NCBI GenBank assembly: GCA_028583605.1
Contig: CM053329.1
Span: forward strand, 6,572,001 to 6,636,000
Direction: 5' to 3'
Length of the DNA stretch: 64,000 bases
Source of the DNA: Dastarcus helophoroides
Taxonomy: Eukaryota > Arthropoda > Insecta > Coleoptera > Bothrideridae
Made by a program: the position numbers and the translations under genes. Under the pieces are notes generated by a model. It saw only the letters and a list, made by a program, of their open reading frames with translations, ran no database searches and was not told the origin of the DNA. Below, one piece after another: positions 11,358 through 23,402 of the stretch; the first letter of the stretch is position 1; every line of letters begins with the position of its first letter.

Positions 11358-11952
11358 AAAAAAAGATATTTGGAAAGAGGCTTGCAAGAAGACACCAGAT
11401 CTCATGACCAAGAATTCACTTACAATTAGTCAAACGTTCACCGAAACATTTAGGGTATCAGTTTTTTCTGTCATAGCTATTGTTGAGGGTTGTGGTTGAT
11501 TTTATTTTAATTCTGATTGTAAGGCCGAATTGTAGTGTAATGAATATTCCGAAAGTTGGGCAAGAAATCTGGGACACCTATCACTATTCAGGGACTTGTA
11601 TTGTTTGTTGAATTAGATTGTTATTAATTAATGGAAGGACCACTACACTTAATGAAATATAAAGAGGCGTTGTTTTTAAAACGATTTATTAACTTCTTCA
11701 CACTTCAGAGGTTGCTAGGTTACTCTCATTGGGTTTGTTGGCTATTGCTCTTAAATAAAATGTATGATCCCTTGTGACAGGACCAAGTAAGAAAACAGAA
11801 GTAGGTACATCGGTACATTTTTTGGTTTACATGTATATGAAATATGGATAATAGTTATCGCGTACATAATAGATGTTTTAAATGAATTCTCCAATATTTT
11901 GTAAATGCTCAACCTTCAGGGTATCATGCAAAGTCAATACAACATGTATATG
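11358..11952. repeat. Dispersed repeat D, copy 1
   Basis: AAAAAGATATTTGGAAAGAG followed by GCTTGCAAGAAGACACCA recurs nearly unchanged at 15189 onward. After about 400 bases, the block AATGAATTCTCCAATATT and ACAACATGTATATG recurs around 15408-15482. The two copies differ in the length of the middle part. No coding function recognised. Confidence 0.65.
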
Positions 11953-14044
11953 ATTTTAAGATTAAAACACGTATTTCGGTTTTCAACATTTTGTTAGATG
12001 CAGATACTGATTTAATTATATTCGTACACGTTATCAATTCGGTAATAATCAAAATGTGGATTTTTAACTGCGAAAACTTGGTATATCGCCATATGGCAGT
12101 AAGTAGGTTAGACTCTTAAGTTAGAGACAACTTTCCAGAAAATTCGATTTTTAATTATAACTCCGAATGAATTATTTTATTAATCCAAAAGGCAAGTCTT
12201 GCTTAACATCTTCTATTAAATTGGAGAAAATCATTTAAAGCAGGCCATACACGTTGCCATTACTAGTATTGTCAAGCCAAATGACACCTTTAACACAGCA
12301 AGCAGAAACATTGCATTGCTTTGTAAGGTGCCCCTCGAGGTCTTATCCGGGGAGGTCTAGTTTAGCCGGTAAATTGAATTCGGCAAGAGCACTTTAGGTA
12401 AACCAAGGACTGCATAATTAAAATGTTTGTTTCAGAAGCCTTAATCGCACTGCGAACCTGCATGTAAAAGCAAACTTATTTAAATTTCAAACATCCGAGC
12501 TCTAGGTGTTCTTTCATATTAATTCGACCAATTTAACCGAAAAGTTGTCGCGTATTGACAGCTTGTCCTTTTTTGGTAGAATCTCAATATGTTAAGCTCA
12601 TTTGATATTCAAATACCTATCGAACAATTTGCGTAAATGTCTATTTGATTTCAACGCTTACGCACAATTTAAATAAGTTAAAGGCGTGTTAAAAAAATCG
12701 AGTAATGTTTGTGCGTTTTTCTTTCTTGAGTAATAAAAAGAGTGCTATTTACATTCTTTTTAAATGTTTTCTTGGCAAAATTGTATTATTTTAAATAATC
12801 AATTTAATAAAATGTAATATTACTGCATTTTGTGTCTGCTGCTTAACGTAAATTTACAGAGCAAAAATTTAATGTACTGTTTACCTTTGCTAATTATATT
12901 TTTCTATCAAAGTAAATTGTTACAGGTATTAGCTCTTAAAAATTTGCAACCAAGACTTTATGCTGTACACTTTCATCATGTAAACTGATTTATTAGATTT
13001 CGGTTTTCTTATTTTAAACAATCCGCGTAGTTTTAAACTTATCTCCTTAATACTTTGGTATTTCTAGTTTCTAGCCGCACTAGTGATTCGTATAAGGAAC
13101 AATAACAATAAATACCTAGTTTATAATATTTTTTAATTATACTGTAATTACTTCCGCAAATTTTATAATAAAATCATTAACGATGCATTTTAGAAATATT
13201 AGATTGTAATAAATAATCTAAACTAATTATGATCTAATTTGATCTTTTTCACGTAAGCTAAACACCAAATGTACTAGAAAACCTAGACAAAACAATTAAA
13301 TGTCTATATTCCTGCTAGCAAATCGTCAAGAAATTAAAAATGTATATTATTATTTAATACTAACAAATAAAATATCTTATATTCGATTCAGTAATTTCCA
13401 AAGAAATGAAAAATTCACTTCAATGAGAAAACTTTCAAAAAATAAAGAGATAAGCATAATTTTCTTGAGTCTGAGGTAAAATTCCAAGAGAATTTCGCTG
13501 GGGTTGTAAATACAGAGTTTCTAACTAGAGGTTTCATGCTATGAACTTTAAATAATCCCCATTGTTCCTTTGTAGACATCTGGAACGTTACCCAATATTT
13601 TAGTCACTGTCAATAATATTAAACTCCCTCTCAAAGATAGTTTTGAATATAATTGACTTTGTAGTATATACTGTAGTAAGTGTACAATCAAGTTTAATGC
13701 TGATATATAAGTCACAATATTTATACTAATGCAGCAAATTGCAACACGTTTTTCGAATTTTAAAACATATACTTTTAATTTCCACTTTGGCGAATCGTTT
13801 GAAAAACAGATAAACTCTGGTATAAACGAAACACAATATGTTTTTAATTAATCAATTTGGCCAACTCAATGATTACACACTGACATGCAAAAACAACGTA
13901 ACATTAAATAACTTATTAATATATTATATTATATTAAATTATATAAATACCAACAAAAAAAGTAGTTTTTTTAGGTTAAACTCTTCAAATAACGTCAAAA
14001 AAATAATAACAACCAAAATTCAGAAATTTTATTTATTTTTTTAA
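11953..14044. other. AT-rich DNA without recognisable gene
   Basis: Very AT-rich. No open frame with family resemblance (13838-14044 is a chance AT-rich frame). I see nothing supportable here. Confidence 0.5.
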
Positions 14045-14184
14045 ATCTGAGTTACAGTTATTTTTAATTTTTCAAAGGCGTATTTCTTACCATCAAATTG
14101 TGCAACTTCACCCCAACCGATGCTGTATTTTTTTCCATTTTCAAGTTACCTGTAGTGAGAAAGAAATTTGTTGCAACCTGTATG
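14045..14184 (-). repeat. Half copy of foldback family F1
   Basis: The reverse complement reads inwards from ATACAGGTTGCAACAAATTT, then TCTCACTACAGG, GATACAGC-like ATACAGCATCGGTT and GTTGCACAATTTG, matching the outer arm of F1. Only one arm is present. Confidence 0.7.
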
Positions 14185-14984
14185 CTTCTAAAAATTCTCA
14201 AATATTAAAATGTTTTAGGACACATATAAATTTGTAATATTTATTGTCGCTACAATTGCCTCATGAATGATTAGCTGGATCTTTAGAAACCGTTCTGTTA
14301 AGAGCTGTTGATGAGAATTCTAAAGTGGCACCTGTAAGTTGGTACAGAGAACTACTTACATTATACAGGGACTTTCAACGAAAATTTGAACCATCTAAAA
14401 CTGAAAAATTGAAATATATTTTAGCATTTCCCAAGACCCTTCGGTTTATGTTTTCGAGAGGACTATTTTGACAGTCAATTCAATTTTATATGTTCATCCT
14501 ACTAACTCCTATCAACTGCCATTTTAAAATGTGAAATGGAACTACCCTACTCGTAGCACATTATTCAAAAGCCTTTTGCCTTGTAAATACACTGGGATAT
14601 CGTTTTTAAAAATTTGTTGAGAATTAAAAACAAAAAAGAGAAAAAGAATTGACAAATTTTTAAAATTTAAAAGTTAAAAACTAGTTTAAATATATCTTTT
14701 GCAGTTTGCTATCATTCCATCTTGTCTTGCCGCAGAATATTTTTGTATTACTTTACGTTCAAAAAAGATCATTTAAATGGTGCCAATGATCTCTTCTCAG
14801 TCAGTGTTATGAAAGTGATATCAAATACAGATTAGGACACAGAAACTCAAAAAAGTCTGACAATCTTTGTGGTGTGACGATGGTTTTGTTAATAAAATTA
14901 CATAAACCTACGTCCTTTCTTCTAGATATTACAATGACAATAAATGTTTGAGGTACACTATTAGTTTCTCAGATAGTGAAGGGC
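14185..14984. other. AT-rich DNA, nothing firmly recognised
   Basis: No gene. A TATACAGGGAC start at about 14364 looks like another TATACAG-type element end, without a clear partner. Confidence 0.35.
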
Positions 14985-16088
14985 AAAACTGACTACTGCT
15001 ATTTACAAGTAGTAGTTACTAGTTCCTCCTGTTACAATTAAGTAACAGTTTTAAAAAGCTACTACTTTTGTCACTGTTACTTAATATTAATAGCGTTAGG
15101 CGATCACATATCGCAGTATACCGACAGTCGGAACGAAGCAAAGAACAACCTACAAAGAGTAGAAACTAATGACCAATTACTAAAAAAAAAAGATATCTGG
15201 AAAGAGGCTTGCAAGAAGACACCAAACCTTATGACCAAGAATCCACTCAGTCGAACGTTTAGCGAAACATTTAGGATATCACTTTTTTTTTCTATCATAG
15301 ATACTTGGATGAAGAAAATGCATTAGGAAAAATTCAAACTTATTCAGTTAATAGGTATAAATTTTTGGTTTTTATAAGTTATCACATACTCACAATAAAT
15401 TTTGTAAATGAATTCTTCAATATTGTATAAATATTTAAGTTTTAGGGATTCGTACAAAGTCAGTATAACATGTATATGTCGATTCCGCAAATCGCAGTCA
15501 AAATGAATTCGAGCAAGGAGAAACCAACAAGAATAGCTGCTATTCCACTAAACTATTCCCTCTAATTGGTCACACTACTAAACTGAGCCTGCTACTTTGT
15601 CACAGTATGACTAACAATACCTACACAGTCATGTTTGGACTATAGGAGAATTGGTACATCGATATGTTTTTAATTCATTTGGCTGACTAAATCTGTTATA
15701 AACAAAAAACTACAATCGGTTAATTTTGGAAGAACTAGAATGTAGGATACAACTTTGGTCATTTTTTCTATCATGAGAGTTTTAAGGCTGAATTGAGAAG
15801 AGAAGTTAAATCATCCCCCGCCAATAACGGCATTTTATGAAAGGAGACAATTTTACTGATTTGATATTACTATCGGATGACTAAGAGACTAAATGAAGTA
15901 ACAAGTAGCAGATTGTTTATTGCTTGAAGCAATGTGTTCTGAGTTCTGGAACATCTCTATATTCTTTAATACTGATCCAAAAGTAGTAGCTATTTTAAGC
16001 GACCAGTCTCTGTTACAACTGTTACTCGAACAGCAGAAGTGACAAAGTAACATACTTCTATATTGCTATTCACTACTAGTCTCAGGTT
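14985..16088. mobile_element. Candidate non-autonomous hAT-like element
   Basis: The left end (GGCAAAACTGACTACTGCTA, with AGTAGTAGTTACTAGTTCC and TAAGTAACAG) and the reverse complement of the right end (GAGACTAGTAGTGAATAGCA, with TATGTTACTTTGTCAC and CGAGTAACAG) share the GTAAC/ACTAGT-rich terminal style of many insect hAT-type MITEs. Both ends hold AGCTACTACTTTTG near their inner side. No transposase is encoded. Repeat D copy 2 lies inside. The TIR match is imperfect and I could not identify an 8-bp target duplication. Confidence 0.45.
15183..15482. repeat. Dispersed repeat D, copy 2
   Basis: Same blocks as at 11358-11952 (AAGATATCTGGAAAGAGGCT, GCAAGAAGACACCA, TGAATTCTTCAATATT, ATAACATGTATATG) but with a shorter middle. 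It sits inside the hAT-like candidate, so it may be the interior of that element family. Confidence 0.65.
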
Positions 16089-16095
16089 GAAAAAT

Positions 16096-16288
16096 TATAC
16101 AAGGTGTTTAAATTAAAATGGGCACTATTGCTAACTTTCTTATTATTAAAGATGTAACATTAGTTAAATTAGCAAAGCTGTGTATTTTCTAACGCTGATT
16201 ATTTTGGGGATGCCAAAAAAACAATTAAACATTGCCTTTTCGAGTTTTATTACAAACTTACAATTTTTTAAATGAAACATTCTGTATA
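16096..16288. repeat. Short MITE, copy 1
   Basis: About 193 bases bounded by TATACAAGGTGTTTAAA and, reading inwards from the other end, TATACAGAATGTTTCATTTA. The middle has a TTATTATTAAAGATGTAAC block and CAATTAAACATTGCC. A diverged second copy lies at about 26968-27140. Its right end overlaps the start of the next element in a CTGTATACAG palindrome. Confidence 0.6.
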
Positions 16289-16991
16289 CAGGGTGAGTCA
16301 CTAAGCGGGAATCGGTCTCTGGTAAAAGTTGTTTGAAATGAAGTTCTCCACAATCTTAAATTATTGCCAAATATGGCGGCCTTCTGGTTGCACCGGAAAT
16401 GAACACAACTTTCTTATTTTAAATAGAACCCCCTATGTATTTTTACATTTTTGAATTCCTTGTTAAAAATGAATATGAAATTATTAAAACGACATAGGCC
16501 CTTAGTTGAACCGTTTTCGCGTAATTTAATTTTTTTGGTTAAATTTGACGATTTCGGAGCTTGACGCCATTAACGATATTTTCCAAACGCAATGACTCAG
16601 AGTTGTGTGGCATATGGTTTTGGATTCAGAAAGAAATGGAGTATTTGTTTACGTCTTTGCTGTTAGCAAGATTTCTTAAATTTCTTCACATCCGTCGACT
16701 CAATTCTTCAGTTGTTCAAACATACATAACTTAATTTTTTTAAATGGAACTACCTATCTTGGATTATCTTATCGGATGCGAAATTAAATTACCTTTTTTT
16801 TTTGGTACCAGGTATTGCCACCTCCGTCCAATAATTTTTGAGAAATTTAGAATTTTGTAAAAATTTTAATTAATTTCGTATTATCGCGTTAGCCCTGGAT
16901 GTCGCGGTTTTGCTTCGTCTCGTTTGTCCGGCAATAACTGACAGTTTATCTCATTGTTGTCGCGAGGTTTTGGTATTAGTACTGAAAGACA
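16284..16991 (+). other. 5' part of the DUF4817-type element
   Basis: Non-coding stretch starting TATACAGGGTGAGTCACTAA, a typical terminus of insect TIR elements, and leading to the transposase-like reading frame at 16992. It shows 'TTTTAAATAGAACCCCCTAT' style sequence common in such elements. No second terminus identified. Confidence 0.4.
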
Positions 16992-17342
16992 ATGTTTTCT
17001 TAAGAAGAATTGGTCGATATGGTTTACGCCTTGGGCAGTGCTGACAGAAATCCATTTCTTGCCTCAAGAATTTATGCCCAACGCTTTGCCGATCGGAGAC
17101 ATCCAAATTCAGCGGCTTTCGCTAAATTGAGAGAGAAGTTTGAGCGAACTGGTAGTACGAAATACGAGAAAAAGGAGCGTAGAAAACCAACGACGCATGA
17201 AGAAAAGCAAGTTTTAGTAGCGGCTGCTGTTGTCCAAGATCCGCACTTAAGAACCAGAAGAATAAGTGTGACATTACAAATAAGCCAAAAATCGGTTTCA
17301 TGATTGTTGTGTAAAAACAAGTTTCATCCGTATCACACCTAG
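16992..17342 (+). pseudogene. DUF4817-type helix-turn-helix transposase fragment
   Basis: From ATG at 16992 the frame reads MFS, an in-frame TAA (17001-17003), then EELVDMVYALGSADRN, SRIYAQRFADRRHPNSAAF, REKFERTGST and a second helix-turn-helix block ending VTLQISQKSV. After a frameshift near 17300 it continues KNKFHPYH, a stop, and LVQ. This order (aromatic/acidic start, YxxRYPxRxxP, GS, arginine-rich linker, second HTH, FHPYHxxLVQ) is the N-terminal DNA-binding region, annotated DUF4817 in arthropods, of IS630/Tc1-like transposases and their derivatives. The DDE domain is absent: at about 17343 the sequence changes to a LINE 3' end. It is non-functional. Confidence 0.75.
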
Positions 17343-17412
17343 CTAGTGCAACCCTATGTGCCTTTGGAGCACTTTGAGCAGAATGCGGAAATAAATATAT
17401 ATGGCCATGAAC
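17343..17412 (-). repeat. LINE 3'-end fragment (L-family)
   Basis: GCAACCCTATGTGCCTTTGG, AGCACTTTGAGCAGAATGCG and the following bases match the 3' end shared by L1, L3 and L5 (GCAACCCCATTATGCCTTC, AGCACTACGAG, AGGATGC). It is directly joined to the transposase fragment on its left. Confidence 0.5.
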
Positions 17413-20400
17413 CATTTTTTTTTAAAATAAGTGGAGGATGTAATTGACCCACGATTGACATCCACTGTTAATTTTATATCTATATGTCACGAATGTAAAA
17501 CCTTTATATTTGGTTCAATCTGTTAGTTCCAATTAAAATTATAATTTTAAATTATATGCATTTGTAGTTAATTATAGATAGCCAGCCAACATATTCTATC
17601 TCGCACATAAATTATTGTTGTGTCTATATTTGGTCCTGCAAATAAATGACCTTTATCAGAAGTTACGCCGAGCAAAAATTTATGCATAATAACGCGCTTA
17701 TTATCTAACCCAATAAAACAATCTGCATAACTTAAACTCTTCTGAAATTCAAATCACGTCGAACTATGTAATTAGGCAAGGCTAAATACAGAAGACGAAA
17801 TTTTAATGAGCGAGGGCAATGTATACGATAATTGTCGGCATTAGAAGCTTTTACAAATAAATTAATAAAAGGGCAACCTCGCTTTTTCCAAATTTTATTT
17901 ATTCATGTTTCTCTACTTTCTTTTCAAATTACAAAATTAAATATTAATTGGCAGATGTTGTCTTATTGCAGTCCTTTTTTAGATCTTATATGAGCCTTTC
18001 AATTAGAAAATATACTCAAAATTCACTTTCTTCTAGTTCTTTATTGCTTTAATATCCTTAAAACTAATTAGCAAGAACTACCTACAAGCATTCTCCAGCT
18101 CAGCAATATTGGGTGTTCCAGACTTGTGGTATACCCCATTTTTTGCTACATATAATACATTTATGAAACCCCAATTATTGGCACAAAATTATATTCCTGC
18201 TGCTGTCTGTTTCGCGAAAAAGAATTAATCTTTTGATTTTTAAATAGAACGCTCTGCATACTATTACATTTTTGTTATCTACACAAATGTTTTTAAACGC
18301 ACTGCGCATAAAGAAGGTGATAATTAAAGTACTGCGATTGCATGTATACAGTTTTTCAAAATTGTCGAATTTTGCTCATCTTTAAAAAATTTTTCGAAGA
18401 ATAATTTACCTTCGATTTTCGGACCCAATTTGTCTACGTTGTGTTTAAAATTATTTTATTTTAATAAATTGTAACCCCAGTTCGTAGTCGACAGGGAAGT
18501 GTTATCAAATTCAAACAACAATTGACCTCAACCTTTTATTACAATAGGTCAAAAAAATAAATCAACAAAATTTCAAGTTTGTAATTTTCAAGTGTTCTTA
18601 AACATAATACAACAAAATAAAGTGAACCTGTTTGTTTCAACTTGTTTAAATTTGCTGGACACAGATCTGAGAGAAATATTTCTTTAGAAAATTGAGAAAA
18701 TTCATTAAGCACAAATAATCTGACATTCCTTGTTTAACTCTTTCGCTCGTATATGGTGCGTAGGTTATTAATTTCGCAAAGTTTACCTTAACTCTAATAA
18801 TTGCAATGTTTTTCCCAGCTGAGCCATTTAGTTTGTACTCAAAGGTTTTCAAACCAAATGCAGCTAACTTTGTACCTGATTATCGGTGGGTGTTCGCTGG
18901 TTAGTTTGTACACAGAGGTTTTCAAACTATTTTCAGGTGTCTGAATTTATTTCCCCATTCTTGTGTGTTTTTGTCGCTTTTACATTCAAGCATTCGCCAC
19001 ATCGCATACCGTTTTCTGTTAAAGCTTTGAGCTAACAATATCTAAAGGATAATGCTACGCGAAAATGGAACTCAAACTTGGAAGCCACGGATAAGGCACA
19101 CCGGGCGAGTACACCAGAACCAGAGCCAGAAGAGGTTACTATTCCTTCTAGGGTGCTAACGCGTACGTTCCCGCGGAGCACACCCAGGGGTTCACATGTG
19201 TTGGGACCTTGTTTATGTCTGGAAAGTTCTTCAGACAACCTTCTTACAACACCGGTTCCGGTTTTCCTTGTTTTTTTCACGTTTCGAGAACTTACAGTAC
19301 ATCATCAGCAAATCCAAATAGAGATGTCTGCTGCCAGTTACCGAGCCTGCGGTGATGGGTGTGATCGATTTTTTGAACCTTTGGAAACTCAGCTTCCAAC
19401 AGCAGAACATCGAAGAACGACCTTAGGAAAATAGAAGATTTTCAAAGCAAATTTGCTTTATTACTTTTCGTCTTTTTCATTCTATTCTCTTTGTGTTTGT
19501 TTTTTTTCTATTTTTTTTTTTGTTTTACTGAGACAGGTAGTTGCACCAGTCAGCGATAGGGTTCTTGGGCCTATAATAATTTTTTAACAACAACTTTCTC
19601 ATTCATTCGGTTTGTTGTGAAAGTTTTAAATTCCTTTCTCTTTTTTTTTTGTGTACGCCCCCCAACCCCATATTGATCAAAATTAGGAACAAGTATTTTC
19701 TCAAATTTTAAGAAAAGTTAAATCATATAAGAGCGAAAAACCATTAAATAAAATCATCGGACAATTTAAAATTTACTTGCCTATTTATTTCGTAGCAAAC
19801 ATCACATAAATGGCACAAGAACTTCACGTTGAATAGAAATTGTTTTTTTTTTGTGTTCATCTACGTTAATTAGCACAAGAAAAATCAATTTTTAAAACTC
19901 CCGTATTTCGTACTCATTTTCACAAATTTGGGAGTTGACCATCATTTTAACTAGTTTCATCGAAGTTTAGTATTTGACTACCCTGTAAATTTATTAACGG
20001 TGTTTTATGTTTTTATTCCCCTACTTTTAATTTCTGGGGACCGAAAGATATCCTCTGCATCTCGCTAGAGGGCATGAGGATGCAGAATTTCTACTAATTT
20101 AAATATTTCTAATCCAAATTAACCCTTAAATAAATTTTCAAAAGGATTCTTAAAGTGCAAATCAAACTGCAAACCCATTTTGAATAATGTCATTCCCTTA
20201 TCTTACAAGATTTACTTCGATAATTGAAATCTAAATAACTTACAATTGTACGTGTTTATAAGGGCGTTTTTTTGAACGTCAAATTCCTCCAGTTTACCAC
20301 CACATGGTCTTGCCGAGAGATTTGCTACGGTCTCCGTTATTGACATGTTACCCTAATTTATGATATCGGACTTTCAGCGGCCCTTCAAAACTAACATGTT

Positions 20401-20899
20401 TCTTTTACTCAGATATTTTTTATTTATGTGTGTTTAAATCATTTTTTTGAAACAAACCAGGTCTAACAAATAACCCTTATCTAATTTGTAAACTGCTAAG
20501 AAATCCGTTTCTCACGCAAAAGTTTATGTTACAAAGAATCTTTATAATAGAGTATTTGTAGATTTAGTATTTCCAAGAAAAATTGAAGAAAAATTCAGTT
20601 GAATAAAACAAATGAGGGAATAGAACAGTTTAGTAGAACTCGACTCACCACAGTACTGATAATTTTCTTATATATATAACTTCGGTTCTATTGATTTCAC
20701 AGCAAAAGTGAAAATATTGATAGATTGGCCATTAATTAGACATTTTTGTGGTACCATACTATCATTATGCCATTGTGCCAATCAAGAGAATAAAGTTATG
20801 ATAGAAGTACAATTTTTGTTAAGTTTATCACCTCACAAAAGAATGAAATACTTCTATTTTTATATGATTTGAATTTTGTAAATTTAATGTGTTCCATTA
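17413..20899. other. AT-rich DNA; one GC-richer block, no firm gene
   Basis: No gene can be supported. At 18734 TTAACTCTTTCGCTC resembles the piggyBac-like end at 10795. 19040-19437 is clearly richer in G+C than its surroundings and carries a 118-codon plus frame (19078-19434) with a STPEPEPEEVTIPS start. It matches no family I know and has no splice or start context, so it is described in the findings only. Confidence 0.4.
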
Positions 20900-21135
20900 T
20901 AATTAGAGACAAGATTATATGCAAATTGTTTTGAACTTTTCTGGCGTTTTTCATGCGTTATTGCCTAAATTTGAATTTCGCTTGTTTTTTACCTTTTTCT
21001 ACATGATTTGGATCTATTTTCAAATAGTTTCGTGCCTATTTATCCCTTTCTATAGGTTTCCCCATTTACATTTTCACTTATTAAGAATATAAAAAGAAAT
21101 ATGCAACTTAAAGCAACAAAATGGAAATTCAATTC
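20900..21135. repeat. Dispersed repeat E, copy 1
   Basis: TGGCGTTTTTCATGCGTTAT, then AATTTCGCTT, a GATTTGGA-C/ATTTT block, TTTATCC-TTCTA-GG-TT and AAAATGGAAATT occur in the same order at 59080-59342. The copies share orientation and are diverged. No coding content. Confidence 0.7.
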
Positions 21136-22037
21136 ATTAAAATAATAATAAGTGCTTTAAACATACATTTCCTAGAAGAATTACTCAATGACATTGTTGC
21201 AATTTGCTCAAATAAAAGATTTCATTCGTGTCTAAAAATTAAATTTATTTAAATAATTATTTATTTTAATTGTAACCCTATTGCAGCTAGTTCAGTCGTC
21301 AATAGTTAGGTAGAACTAAAAATTTAGTTTTTAGTTATTAATTATACTCAATTTTGCCCAATTCTGAAATAATAAATCAAGGACGCTAAAAAATACTTCG
21401 CCCGGGGCGCTTGGCTGGCCAAGATTGCCTCGAGTAGACAGGTCGCTCAGTTTCGAGTTCGAACATAATAGGTAAACAAAGGAAAACGCATATAAATAAA
21501 CGCCAATGCCAAACACAAATTTTGGGTGCGATCGGAAGTCAATTTGAATTGTAATTAATCCATTTACCCTCAGGTTTTAAATTTCGATATCTCACGAACT
21601 ATCACCCTTACAAAATAAGTATTATACACATAGTTCTGAAGAGAATGATGAGGCCTAAGAATTACGTAATAAGATGGGGGATCCTATTCACTCTTTAGAA
21701 GATATTTGTGACAAACTGATTTGTGTAACGTCTAATTTTAAATAAGTTTCTTAGCACAGTCGATTTCGATTAATATAAAACATGCCCAAGAAAATTCTCC
21801 ACGTTTTAGGGACAGGTTCTTCGTTTCCGAGATCAGCCTCGACAAATAAAGGTCAGGTACACAGGCGATAAATTAAATTCATTCAAAAATCTGTACGGAT
21901 GTTTATAACATACAAAAAATTACGTGAGTTCAAAAAAAAAACACAGTTATATTAAAATGATAAATCTTTTAAGGCAGATTCGATACTACGTATACCTTGA
22001 CTTATCTCCATCAAAGAATTATATCCTTAAAATAAAT
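21136..22037. other. AT-rich DNA, nothing recognised
   Basis: A short GC-richer stretch at 21400-21460 (CGCCCGGGGCGCTTGGCTGG) stands out but shows no gene or RNA structure that I can support. Confidence 0.35.
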
Positions 22038-23402
22038 ATACAGGTGGACCATAAGTAATAATACATAGAGCAAGGGTAGATTTTTCGTATAAAAATAACG
22101 TCATTTAACCACATTTACCTTATGACAAAAGTTGATATTAACAGAGATACAGGATGTCAAAATTGAAAAAAAAAATTGTGATTTTTTCACATAACTGATG
22201 AACACCTTTCACTATAGACAAGAAATTTGGCATAGGGCGGTTTCTTTGCTAAATAAATTCTAATTTGCTAACAGATTGTCATTAACTCATAGGGGACGCC
22301 ACCAGTGCTGCCTTGTATAATTTTAAAGCATCATAATTTTTTTGTGCCTTCATGTACACTTATTTTAAATAGATATTTTCATTTCCCTATATATTCTACG
22401 TAAAAAAGGTATACTTTCTAAATGTTGGTACAAGCAACCGTTTTCAAGATATTTGCCTTTAAAATTTGCCGTACGTTTATTTTAAGTTATGTAAATGTAA
22501 ATTTTTCCCAGTAGGTTTCAAAATAAAAGTAATAAAACTGACTCTAAACTAGTTTATATAAAATGTTACTCTACTGACTTTATTAGAAATTTAAATAAAA
22601 TACCAAAACAAAATTTTATTTTCAGAAATAAGTATGTGGGAAATGACCTTTTTCATGTAAAGGGATTGAAAAAAAATTAAAAATCTGGCTGTCTTTTATT
22701 GAAATTCATCCCCAAATATCTGCTTTGACCACCCAGACTATTAAAATTTTCTTGTGCGGACTCAAAGATCATATATCACATCTCTATATTAGAAAATAAA
22801 CTACGTCTTAATTTTCTGGATTTTCTTTATTGAGATTTTCAAAATTTAGGTAATAATATTATCAGCAAAGTAATATTTGACATAAATTAGTTTCAAAGCT
22901 GTCTTATGGTTACTTTTTTTTCAAGCCCACTTCGAAAATTTAATATCTTAGTAATTTAAAACCAAGGCACGTCAAGATTTAAAGACAAATATCTTGGAAA
23001 CGGTTGCTCTATTAACTTTCAGAAAGTACACCTTTTTTATGTAAAAAATATATATTCATAAAATAACCCATTCAAAATTAATATATGTGGGTGAACAAAA
23101 AAGTTATCATGATTTAGAATTATGCAGGATAGCGCAGGTAGCGCCCCCTATCAGCTATTGGTAATATGTTATCAAATTAGAGTTTGTCGGCTTAAGAAAC
23201 CCCCTTGTGCCAAATTTGTTGCCCATATTACAATTCATTCCATAATTATACGAAAAAATCGATTTTTTTTTCAACTGTGACACCCTATATCTCTGTTAAT
23301 ATCAACTTTTGGTATAAGGTAAATGTAGCTAAATCAAATTATTTTTATTCGAAAAATCCACCATTGATCTGGGTATCATTATTTATGGTTCACTCTGTAT
23401 AT
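22038..23402. repeat. Long-armed palindromic (foldback) element F2
   Basis: The two halves are imperfect reverse complements for most of their length. Left start ATACAGGTGGACCATAAGTA matches the inverted right end ATACAGAGTGAACCATAAAT. Further shared blocks are AAAAGTTGATATTAACAGAG followed by ATA-AGG-TGTCA, then TTTGGCA-A-GG-GGTTTCTT, GGGG-CGC-ACC, and AAAAAAGGT-TACTTTCT-A. Arms extend at least to about 22500 and 22930 and probably to near the centre at 22720. No protein is encoded. The plus frame at 23205-23462 is a by-product of the arm. Confidence 0.82.
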
